Source: Symsagittifera roscoffensis
Lineage: Eukaryota > Xenacoelomorpha > Acoela > Convolutidae
Assembly: GCF_963678635.1 (NCBI RefSeq)
Contig: NC_087066.1
Location: 15,853,949 to 15,917,948, forward strand
Direction of reading: 5' to 3'
Length of the DNA: 64,000 bases
Part shown: positions 8,970-19,548 of the stretch, piece by piece
Layout of the letters: each line of letters starts with the position of its first letter
Position numbering within the stretch: the stretch's first letter is position 1
The notes under the pieces: model-generated
What the model saw: the letters and a program-made list of their open reading frames with translations, nothing else
Told to the model about the DNA's origin: nothing
Databases searched by the model: none
Translations under genes and position numbers: made by a program

Positions 8970-10506
8970 ATTTTTAGCCTTCATCCGACGATTACCTACA
9001 AAAACCACAAAAGACAAATAAAAATCGCAAATTTCATCAAACAGATTTCAAAAATTCTATTAATCTCTTACACTTATAAATTTATAAATTTAATACCAAT
9101 GCAGTAAATTCATTTCTAAAATTTTCCCCCACAAGCAGTAAATCTAATTATGATGAAAATTTGTATCTTAATATTCCCCCATGACTAGCAGTAAATTTCT
9201 AAATTCTATGTAGTACATTAAATAAATGCAAATGCAGTACTAACCTTTTGATATTTTCATTCATTCGCACAGAAATTCTATCCACACTCGCACAGTTCGC
9301 CCACAAAGAATTGTTTAAAATAATGAATTTCAGTTTCAAGTTTTCACACTCAACAACTCTAACATATAATAACATGTTTCAAACTTTCCTTTAACCCGGT
9401 TGGAAAGGAATCATATACTAAACAAAACTAACCAACGCAGCTTACTAAATACCACAAATCATAAAATAACAGCATGACTTAGAAAAAGAAACCAACGGTA
9501 CCCAAACCGGATTAACCCAGTTTAAAACTGGATAATTTATTCTTTTGAAGACTATTATAAAGTCTAAGAAAGAAATAATAAAACACAAAAAAGTCGAAAG
9601 ACAAACCCATACCACAAACAATTTGATTTTTGAAAAAAGGACACAACCAACAAAACATAAGTAAGACCACAACAAACTCAACATAAAACGTTGTCACATA
9701 ACAGGACCCCTCACAAAAACCGCATGAAATCATACTCCCACTCCTGGCCTAACCCACCAGGAAGGACGTCCTGAGCATGCTCTATAGCCGGCCTAACCCA
9801 CCGCGCTACATCCACGCTTTGTGACCACACCACTATTTTTAATAAGAGCTACTCAAGTGTGAGTAACTCTTCAAAATAACCGAACTAAAACAAAAAGCTT
9901 TTGTGAAAACAACTAACTAAAATCATTATTAAAAAATATTAAACTAATAAAAGTTTTATAAAATGTAAAATCACATGATGCAATACATAGATCAGAATAC
10001 AACACCAAGGACGAACATCAAAAGACAAGACGACCCCACTACACTCGAGAGAGAATGACCAACTACAATCGATATGCCGCTCACAATCACAACTCAAAGG
10101 ATTTAGAGTACGACTTGACCTCGCAGAAAAGGACTTCATTGAACTAGACCAATGACCACCTCGATGTTCAAGTATACGTACAGATCCGAGTAACCAGGCA
10201 TCCCCTCCACGCACAATCTCCACGCCATTCCCAAACTAGATCATACACAAAAGAAGTTCTCCACGCAGAACAGAAAAACCTGACATAGCAAACCATTCTG
10301 AAATCAGATTTGAGTTTGTTGCAAAGACGTAGTCGTTGTCACTAGAAGACACAACGTCTTATGTCTCTAACTCCAGCTTCCTGGAACTTCTCTAACAAAA
10401 GAGGAAACGGAAGAAAATTATGATGTTCGCCAAAAACAAACGTCCATCATCCATCCTTCGAATTGCAGAAGAACTATTCTAAAAAACTCTGTAAAACCCG
10501 GATGGG
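8970..10506 (+). other. Long 3' non-coding region of the retroelement before the LTR
   Basis: About 1.5 kb without a credible ORF on the sense strand. It contains dispersed copies of a gcagtaaat motif (9,100-9,240) and a duplicated ggcctaacccacc motif (about 9747 and 9791). It ends in a short purine tract (ggatggg, 10500-10506), which is the expected position of the polypurine primer site directly before the LTR. Confidence 0.55.
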
Positions 10507-10897
10507 TGGAACCTGATCTAAACTACATTTTATGATTGGATAAATTAAATGTTTTACCAATGTAAAGTATTTAATATTAACCAATCATGATCCATCTAAC
10601 TAACAACCCACTTATTTGTAAGTGCTGAAGTTACTTGTAATTTCAGCACCAGAGAGATTTGAATTTAACTTAGAAATTAGTTGGACTCTCCCGAGCACTT
10701 CAGCAGCCGCAATAAACCAGTATACCCTAGATCTATTGAGCCTAGCAGAGACTAGTTAAACAACCTGAGACTAGATAGTATAAGAGTAAGATTAGGATCG
10801 GTATTAGACTAAGAAGTTGCACGAATCTATCCGGCCGAAAATAAGATAGCGTGACGAGCAGACGGTGTACCCTATCCGAAATTACTCTATGAGTTAC
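10507..10897 (+). repeat. 3' LTR of the retroelement
   Basis: Starts with TG directly after a purine tract. It matches, inverted, the segment 63,510-63,876 over its whole length, and both edges of the match are sharp, which defines the ends (start tggaacctgatc, end gagttac, perhaps plus A to give a CA end). It contains AATAAA at 10711-10716 and a 13-bp inverted repeat at 10622-10649. The 5' LTR is outside the window, so LTR-LTR divergence cannot be judged. Confidence 0.8.
10711..10716 (+). promoter_or_regulatory. Polyadenylation signal in the LTR
   Basis: AATAAA inside the LTR, where the R region would end. The inverted LTR copy near 63.7 kb also has it (as TTTATT on the + strand). Confidence 0.6.
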
Positions 10898-10935
10898 ACT
10901 TCGGTCCTAACTCAGTATTCCGCTCCCGGGTTGAC

Positions 10936-11608
10936 CAAAAACGCTTATCATACAATTTTCTTCCATTAAAAAAACGCTTCTCATATAAATTCGTACAATT
11001 CCACACGTACAGAAAACTGTAGGAAACACTTACCACAAGCATTTAATTATATATGAAAATTATATGATAATCATTTTTCGATAAATAAAAAAACTATTAT
11101 TATTCGAGTTTTGTTTAACATTTTTGTGTTTTATCCTAAATCACATAACCAAGATGGTGATACCAAGAACCTTCAACACAAGAGTTCTCCTTGGTTGAAG
11201 GGAAGAAATCTCACTGAAGAAATCTCATTAGTCAAAAATTGCGGCCTGAATTTTTTCGACAAGTTGGAGTGTAACTTAAATTATAAAGACACTAAAAATT
11301 CCAAGTTTTGGTCCGCACTAAAATTTTTAGTCACATTTGTTTCATTGTATTAAAACTTAGACTGGACTACGTTATAGACCAAATTAAAAGTTGTTTTTTG
11401 AAAAGTGCTTATTTGAGGATGAAAATGATATTGTGACTAAAAATTGAAGAACAAAGTTCGATATGGATTTTTTTTTCGGAATATGTTTTGCAGCAAGATA
11501 TATCATTTATTTTTCGGAAATTCCATGACATTTTTTTCATTCACTCTGTGTAATAAGTTTTACGATAAGCTATTTCTTGTATGAACCTGAATGATAAGCG
11601 TTTTTTTG
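10936..11608. repeat. Possible foldback/MITE bounded by a 15-bp inverted repeat
   Basis: aaaaacgcttatcat near 10938 is the exact inverse of atgataagcgttttt near 11591. A degenerate second copy of each lies just inside (about 10976 and 11562). There is no coding potential beyond an unconvincing 80-codon ORF. It may be a non-autonomous DNA transposon that sits directly next to the LTR element. Confidence 0.35.
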
Positions 11609-14427
11609 TGAATGTAAAAAAAGATACCGAATGTAAAAAAAGAAGAGCTAAGATACCGCAATGATTCGCCACCTCCGAGATTTAGATCTCATCTCTGTTA
11701 GCCCGTTAGTACGAAAAGCACATCAGGTTTCACCTCTGTATTAGGAAGGCAAGCAAGCTTGTACCGTTCATCCAATGGTAAACTTCTACTCTGTTTTTTT
11801 AAATGTTTTTTTTTGCAAAGTTTGGGAGTTTGCTTACTGCTTTTCTAAGCATTTAACTTTTGAATAAATTTGTCTTAGACCCACAAAATTTTAGTTACAG
11901 TTAAAAAGAGTTACAATTTTATATATAGTTTTTTTTCTGAATTTAATTAAGGGCAAAAGAAAATGAAAATCTGTACGAAAAATTAAATGGAGAAAACCCC
12001 AAGAAATTGTGAAATAGACATAACTCAGAGATAATTTAGAAAACCATCAATACTCTCTCATTCAATCATTTTTAGGAAAAGTATGAAAAAGTTCAAGAAT
12101 AAAACTTGATCCTAAAGCAGTTTCAAAAGAAGATGACAAAAAATTACTGACCTTGTGTTTTGCTTAAAATCATTAGCACTAGCTCCGTTAAAAAACTTTG
12201 TTCTGTTTGTTTTAATTATTTGCAAATAGTGAAGCTTAATGTGTAGGCAAGATCAGTGCAAAATTTAGCTTCGGCCTTAGAATTTTTCATCAATTTATAC
12301 TGTTCTCCACCTACGTTTCTTTTTTTGAATCATGCAAGATGGGTAAAGTTGGAAGACAGAAGATAACAAACAAAGCAGGAAATAACTTCTTTCGCTCGCA
12401 AACAAAAGGAACAGTAAAATTGATACTAAAGAAGCAGTTCGAAAATTTTGACCTAGTATGTAATTTTTTATTTATACTAGTTTTTTCCAGATACGACTTT
12501 TTTTTTTAGCAAACATTAGTCATTAGTGGTATAATCATTAGATTACAAAATAGCTGTAAAATTTTTCATAAACTTACGTGAAAAAATTCTCAGAGGTTAC
12601 GGTTAATGATTTTACAAGCTGCAGAACTGGCTCAACTAGGCGTGTAAGTAGATAAAAATTCAAACATTTAATGATTAGTTTTGAATTTCTACAAATCTTG
12701 AAAAAATAATCGTTAAAATTCAGTCACTTTTTGTGCAATTTAGGTCGTTACATTATTAGCGTTTTTAATTTGGCAAAATGTATGTTGCTTTTTACAGTTT
12801 TTTGTTCGAAAACTCGAGGGTTTCAGCTTTGTTTGAACTAAATTTTAGCATAATTACAGCTAATTTCAGCACAACTTTTGGTAGAAAACTAATTAGTATA
12901 CTTATCAGCTCAAATACTTATCAGAGTTTCATCATTTTGAGATACAAAATCAAGAGAAATGTTTGTTCTGTGAAACAATCATAAAAATCCTCAGATTGCC
13001 TCATCATGTTAGTGAATAAAAAACAATTTTCAATTTTTTGTCTACTTATAATTTATGATGAATTTTTAAACTTTGATAATGTGATCAAAACTTTCCGCAA
13101 CTTTAAAAATTAATTTTATACCTAACTAAAAGGTTATATTTTGTATCCTGGTTTTTTACCATATCTTTTTACATGGGATTTTTTTTTCCATGGGATTTCT
13201 ATTCGGATTTTTATTCCATATCTACATGTAATATCTTACCTGTCTCTAAACATGAAAACTCGGACGCTGAAGCTTTCAGAAGCTTAACATCTGAAAATTT
13301 CTATACTAATACATTGAATTCATTTTTTCCTGTCCTAAAACATTGAGTAAACCTATCATAAAACCTGTAAATCTTATTCACTATCTTAATACGTTATCTT
13401 AAGAACACTATATCTATAGCCTGTATTAATACATGGGTATCTTGAGGTCCTCTCTAGCTCTCCACCATCAAATACTGGTATTCGAAAATAGTGAAACTTA
13501 AAATGAAATCAAAAATCAAACCGCCAAAAAACTGAGAACCATCAAATTTTAAGATTTATTCCTGAAAAAAGAACAGCATCACGACCCATCACGACCTGCA
13601 TTACGTTCATTGACTTTTAAAAACATTTTATCCGTTATCATAATGCAATGAAATTTTGCGTGACGACCAAAAAACTATTGTGAACAGATTTGCTGTCGAT
13701 ACTTTGTATAGCAACATTACGCATATAGAAAGGGAAAAAACAGACACTTGAAAAACACATTGCAAACTGTTTCACTGTGTATATTCGATGGGATCATAAT
13801 TATCTCAGCTTCGATATCATTTTCAGTTTAAAAAAGAACGCAATAAAAACTGTTCTGAATGTTTGCTAACAAGTTTAATTTATTACAAATTGAAAATTTG
13901 CTTATTTGCTGTATTCTTCTCAAATATTGAAAATGAACTGTAGCACGCATGAGTTTTTTATTCCCTATACGCACAACGAAATACAACGAAATATCCTAAA
14001 ATTACTGTCATGCTCGGTGTTTGTCTGGTCAATAAAACGACGGCTGTTAAGAAGACAACCGCTTTTGGTGGGGCATTAAGACGACGCTACATGTAATTCT
14101 TCCTATGTGTTTCTGAGATCTTTACACCACTTAAAATCGAACAGCACATTTTAAAGTAATAACGCTTATTTGTTGGCCTAATGTCGTGTCGTCCTAATGG
14201 CAGTATACACGGCAAAACTACAGGACATTAGGAAATAATTGCAAAATTTCTAATTTTAAACCCTCATATTAGTTCGAGTTACAGTTTTAGTTATAGTTTA
14301 TCAGAATTAGTGACTATTTTTGTTTGACTGAAGTTAGTTGTTGCTTAAACCTTCTGCCGTATGGTCAGATAAAGCGTAGAATTACAACACAACAAATATA
14401 GCTAAAATAAATTCAATTTCCAAATGG
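11609..14427. other. Non-coding AT-rich DNA, no gene seen
   Basis: Nearly 3 kb with stops in all frames. At 13,140-13,450 there is a loose array of motifs like tatcttaatacatggg, the inverse of the ttaagatag motifs seen in the Polinton terminal region at 28.4-28.7 kb, so this may be an old Polinton end. A GC-richer patch at 11,640-11,780 (ctccgagatttagatctcatc and following) is not identified. Confidence 0.4.
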
Positions 14428-14848
14428 TGGGTAATCACAAGTACCAAAATGATAAATCAGTCCCATTTGTACCAAAATAAAAAATCAATCGCGTTTTTAC
14501 CAAAAATACTCATTTGGCCAATGACTACTAAGTCGACTATTTTAAGCTCTTGGTTTAAGGTCGCCGGTGGGCGTGCTACGCGCGCGTCGCCGCTTCGCGG
14601 CGATAACCGTCTCTAATTTTCTTTATAGAGTCCTTCCCTCTGTTGGCAAGCTCGCTACACGTTGGCGCGACTGTGGCGGTCACTATTCTGCTGCTTAGTT
14701 TTCTTCTGTTTGAACAGTAGAAAATTATTGTAATAATTCGTTGGCTCACAATTCGAACTATCAGAAAACGAGTTGAATCATTTTGGTACAAACGGGACCG
14801 ATTTTTCATTTTGGTACAAATGAACGTTGGTACAAATGGGACTTCACC
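14428..14848. repeat. Foldback element (MITE-like) with ~75-bp imperfect inverted ends
   Basis: The left end carries two direct copies of a taccaaaat(g)a.aaatc.gtccc motif; the right end carries the same block inverted (ttttggtacaaacgggacc, ttttggtacaaatg). The interior is a GC-rich stretch with no conserved ORF. Inverted ends plus a non-coding core fit a non-autonomous DNA transposon. Confidence 0.55.
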
Positions 14849-15875
14849 TTCCAAATATTCCTTGTTTTAATTTTCTTATTGATGATTAAATATTTGATGA
14901 TTATTGATGATTATTGATTAAATAACTTCAAGGTCAGTTTGCACACATTTTATTTTTTTTTCATGCTCACCCACATTGTAGTTAAATGGATGAAAATTGT
15001 TGATATTGGATTATTAAAAACTGTCTCTAATTTCAGAAAAATTAGTCAGATATAACTGATTAATGGATTAGCGGTAAAGGGAGGTATATGGGGCGGTAAG
15101 CGGGGGATGTGCGGGGGGTGTTATAGTTGAACACCTACCATCATTCTTTGGGAGGGGTGTGATGGAGGGGACGTGGTTAGAGGCTTGGGGATGAACGTGT
15201 TCGTTCGGGTTCGAGTTTTCAGAAAACTTCAATTAATAGAAATAAAACTTTCGCATTGACATAATAATCAGTTTTCAGGATTTTTTTGACAAAAAAATTG
15301 ATGATACTGAAAACAAAAACGAAATGAATCAATTTTGAGGGATAATGATGGGTTTTTTCTCGGAAAAATGTTTTTTCATAGCAGATTACAAATTCCCTAC
15401 GTGGTCTAAATTTTCCACAAAATTTGCAACAATATTTTAGTCAATAAAACCCATTGTAATCGATTAGGCCAGGAAAATTCAACGCGGTTATAATTATAGT
15501 AACAGTCGACTGAGTATTATCATGCCCCATTGACCCCATTGCCCCCCTCCTGGCCCCCGTTTTCAAGCGTTGTTCATTTTGCTTTGACAAGCCGCCCATT
15601 TGTTATAACATTGGAAAAAAAAACGTTTTGAAAGTTAAAATATATTACAAATAACCACAACTTTTTAAAATAATTATAAAAAAACTGCAGGTGCTATTTT
15701 TAATTTAAAGTATGTGGATCACAATTGTCGCCTTTATTAGAGTTTAAATCATGTAAAACAAATGAATTATTCAATATAAAGTATGTTTATACAAATGCGC
15801 TTGAAAAGCAGATCTTAGAAATGGCGTTTGAATAAGATTTGTAATTGAACTTTTTCTCGACTTATTTTGTAATTG
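14849..15875. other. Non-coding region with a G-run cluster
   Basis: No gene. At 15,077-15,118 four G-runs occur on the + strand, and at about 15,522-15,562 C-runs follow (ccccattgaccccattgccc), so the two can pair or form quadruplex/i-motif structures. The rest is AT-rich and unremarkable. Confidence 0.4.
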
Positions 15876-16309
15876 AACTTTCTATATTAATTACAAGCCG
15901 TTGCTTTATTTTTTTTGTTTAATTAAGTGTGAAACAATCGAATTTTTACTGGTAGAAGTTCTGTATTAAAATTGATTTTTATCGATTGTTATTTTAGTTT
16001 TCTCAATAAGCCCTTAACGAGGTTTATAAATGTTTTGACAAACTTGGAATTCGGCTCCGTACGCAAGAATGCGGTGGTTTTTCATAGAGTCAATTATCAA
16101 TTTGCCAAAAAAGCTCCTTACTTGCCGAAAACAAATTCCCGGCTCGCCGAAACAAAATGTGTTCCTTTTTTTTGCAATCATTGACTAAGGCCGCCGAAAT
16201 GATTAGAATCACAGCATGGCAAAAAAACGGCTTCAAATTTGTTGAGAATTTTAATTGACAAAAACCGGCTTCGAATGCGTCAAATCTGCGAAGATTATGC
16301 GTAATTTGG

Positions 16310-16367
<58 letters not shown>

Positions 16368-16800
16368 CCAAATTACGCATAATCTTCGCAGATTTGACGC
16401 ATTCGAAGCCGGTTTTTGTCAATTAAAATTCTCAACAAACTTGAAGCCGTTTTTTTGCGATGCTGTGATTCTAATCGTTCGACAGCTTTAGTCAGAGATT
16501 GCAAAATAAGGAACACATTTCGTTTCGGCGAGCCGGGAGTTTTTTTTGGCAAGTAAGACGCTTTCTTTGGCAAATTGACAATTGAATCTATGAAAAAACC
16601 ACCGCAGTCTTCTGTACGGAGCCGAATTCCAAGTTTGCCAAAACGTTTATAAACCTCGTTAAGGGCTTATTGAGAAAACTAAAATAACAATAAATAAAAA
16701 TCAATTTTTATACAGAAATTCTACCAGTAAAAATTCGATTGTTTCACATTTAATTAAACAAAAAAAATGTAGCAATGGCTTGTAATTAATATAGAAAGTT
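15876..16800. repeat. Long near-perfect palindrome (two ~440-bp arms) with a (TA)n centre
   Basis: The sequence from aactttctat at 15876 to the inverse at 16800 reads the same on both strands with scattered mismatches and small indels. The centre is an uninterrupted TA dinucleotide tract of about 55 bases (roughly 16,313-16,368). Because of the symmetry, both strands encode the same spurious ORF across the core. It fits a foldback transposon or a hairpin-resolved inverted duplication. Transcription from either side would give a hairpin RNA of roughly 430 bp. Confidence 0.9.
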
Positions 16801-17992
16801 AACTATAGTGTAAACTAAAAGGAATACGTAGCCAAAACTTTATAAAATCTGGCTGTCTGTAAAAAAACAATTGCATTGTCTAAAACTGGGTTAGACTGTC
16901 CAAAAAAGCCTCAAACGTTTTATTTGATGCTTGTTATTGCTCAAAAATTGACCAAATACTAAAAAATTTTGCCCAAGTTTTTGAACAAATGACTTATAAA
17001 TACCCAAACCAAAAATATATATTTTTTCACAATAGACATCTATCATATATATATAGAGTATAGATTTTTCCCGATACAAAATTTCTAAGCCGAATGGTTT
17101 CTTGATTTGTTATGCTGTTTGTTTTGGTGGATAAATTACAGATCATTTGAATTTTATTATATGGCAATTGTTTTCATCCTCTACTGGGCAATCCCACAAA
17201 ATCTAGCTAGCATGCACGAGTGAGAGGTAGAATCATAGTCCGCGGATCCGTGAACCGACCCAAGTAGTTTCGGCAGTAATTCGGACAGTCATTCCAAAAT
17301 TCGTTCAGTCAATAGTTCAGGCAGTGATTCCAACAGTGATTTCGACAGCAGTTCAATTTCTCAATTTTTGATATGATTTGATTGTGTTTGACTAAATTTT
17401 GACTTGTTTCGACCTTGCTTGCTCTATATTTTGAACTTCTGCTCGACCCAAACCCCTGTTTCCACAATTCGTTTTTGGTCGAGCACTTTGAAAGTCGGAA
17501 CATAAACTGAGCACCTTGACACTGGAAGCAGTTCCAACAATAATTGCGATCGGGCAAAATAAAGAAACAGAGGCGATAGGACAATTAAGATAAACTGAAC
17601 AGATCTAAGCCAGATCTGGTGTGCTAAAAGGCTGACCAGAAAACGATATGAAAATGAATGCAAAAAGTAACTTTAACAAAGACGACAGTGCTTTTCAACA
17701 CATTGAATAAACACAAACACACCTACAGGGAGCATTTTTTGAGGATCATGTGTTTTGAGTAGGCTGAAATTCATTACTACAAAAATTAAAACTGATATGG
17801 GAGTATAGCAAAACCAGACGACCTAGTAAACAGACTAGACTGTATGCAAACGGACCTTTGTAAACTTTTTGAAATGAAAACAATACCTTCTGTATTACTC
17901 TACAGACCATTCTAGGCAACGAAGTTCTTTATTAACTTATTTCAAAAATCTTTCAACAAATTTGGTTTATGAGAAATTGTTGTTAACTGTTG
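16801..17992. other. Non-coding, no gene seen
   Basis: AT-rich spacer. At 17,255-17,350 there is a short degenerate run of cagt-containing repeats (cagtaattcggacagtcattcc and similar). Small ORFs here have no features of real proteins. Confidence 0.4.
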
Positions 17993-18350
17993 CAGGGGCG
18001 GATCTAAGATTTTCTTGAGTGGGGGAGGCAGATTTTCCAAGCTCTCCCGAAGCACTACAGGGACCTTGCTTTGGCCAAAATTTCTGCTCCGAAAGCAAAA
18101 TTTTGAAAAAACAGGCCGAAAAGGTGGTTTTAGGCATTTTTTTGGTAAATCTTGACCAAAAAATCACGTTTTTTTTTGTCGCGCTTTCAAAATTAGTATA
18201 TGTTGGCGCCATAGGCGCCTTTAGAAAAAAATTAGGGTCCATTGCCAGATATGGATATCTCAAAATAGTACAAGGGAGGGACACTTTGGGTCGGCAAGGC
18301 GTCAACGAGATCAACTGCTGTAAAATTAGCCATCCCTATAGTCTTGTTTT
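17993..18350 (+). repeat. Fragment of a DNA transposon with a hAT-like end
   Basis: Begins caggggcggatctaagattt, which resembles the terminal inverted repeat of many animal hAT elements. A related end, caggagcaggtctaggattt, is found at 59,489. I see no inverse copy that would close the element, so this is a single end or a decayed copy. A ggcgcc-containing palindrome lies near 18,204. Confidence 0.4.
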
Positions 18351-18446
18351 TTGATTGCTTACCCAAAAACATAAAACTATATCCATAATTCAGTGTTTTT
18401 AAACTGAAAGCAACTGCGAATGTGACATTTCTTCTGATTCACTTTG

Positions 18447-19548
18447 TTTCAGCGCTCTGTAGACAACAAACAATTTAAAATTTCATTCGAACAAGAAGAC
18501 TTGTAATCAATACATGAAGTGATAATGAAGCATCTCAGAGTCGACCAAAATTGTTTGATTTTCCGTTTTTTTTTTCAAATTAACTCAAGAAATGTGGTAA
18601 GGAATTTGATTAACGGTCGACCTAAAAATCCATGTTTACTCTAAATGTATCTTTAAATTGATATTAGCTGATATCTATAATTTAATTTTAGCAAAATAAA
18701 TTAATAAATTATTTGTTTTTTGATTTTTCATTCTTTTCTTTCTGGTATATTTTCTTCAATTGGTGTGGTTGGTACAGATAGCGCTAACTGCGCGGCAAAC
18801 CATTTTATTGTTTTGTTGTTTTGGTACATGCATCATTCATTTTAAAATGAAACTTTAACAGTTTTTCAAGTTTTTTCAAAGTGTCGACCTTGGAACCATG
18901 TATTTTTTCCAGAAAAAGTTATCTACGACAAATATACAGATGAATTTTCATCAAAAATTGAACCAAATTGTTTAGAAATTCAAATGCAGCAACCGGATAA
19001 ATGATAACTCTTTTGATTCAAATTGTTTCAGCGCTCCTTAGACAACAAGCAAACTCAAACATTCACCCGAACAACTTCGTATCACACTAGGATTGGGCAC
19101 ATCAGAAAGCTATAGGTTCTAGGGATGTTTTGACCTCCTGGAAGCTTTTCAAAAGTCTGCGTCTCTGACTATATTTCCCAAAACTGCTGTTGAAATACCT
19201 TCAAGCGTATGGAACTAAATGAATTCTAACCAAAGAGATCAAAAGCAAAAAAACTCGTCAAACAAACAAGACAAAGCAAAATACTGAACGCTAAATGCGA
19301 TCGATTAATTTTGATTTGTTCGAAAAATTTATCCAAGAAGGCAACGAACTTGAAGTGAAGGTATACAGGTATAAAAAAAAAACAAATTCGAAATTGAACC
19401 GAAGCGGCTAGAATTTTTAAAGGCAGCAACTGAATAACCAATTAGTCTTCGGATTCAAATTGTTTCAGCGCTCCTTAGACAACAAACAAACTCAAAAGTT
19501 CACTCGAACAATTTTGTATCACAATAGGATTGCACACAATAAAGAACT
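18447..19548 (+). repeat. Triplicated 5' leader of the RdRP-helicase gene, each copy starting at a splice-acceptor-like TTTCAG
   Basis: The block TTTCAG|cgctc..tagacaacaa occurs at about 18,447, 19,026 and 19,463. Copies two and three also share the following ~350 bases. Copy three is the leader of the real gene. Copy two extends into a damaged version of its first ~80 codons (19,120-19,370): the start codon is changed and frames are broken. Copy one matches only the first ~70 bases. Either these are tandem 5' duplications with two dead copies, or TTTCAG marks the start of a leader exon spliced from further upstream. Confidence 0.65.

Noticed and set aside
9939-10223. 94-codon - strand ORF in the retroelement 3' region
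   Set aside because: Antisense to the element, no family features, and explained by the low-T sense strand.
11111-11353. 80-codon + strand ORF after the LTR
   Set aside because: No recognisable features; lies inside a probable foldback element; compatible with chance.
11640-11780. GC-richer patch as a possible tRNA or other RNA gene
   Set aside because: No cloverleaf with matching acceptor ends and no A/B box pair could be traced.
16090-16491. Two ORFs on opposite strands with the same protein and an (Ile-Tyr)n run
   Set aside because: They are the same palindrome read from both sides; the IY run is the TA dinucleotide tract.
18019-18354. 111-codon ORF and its opposite-strand partner in the hAT-like fragment
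   Set aside because: Both strands are open over the same non-coding repeat; no transposase motif.
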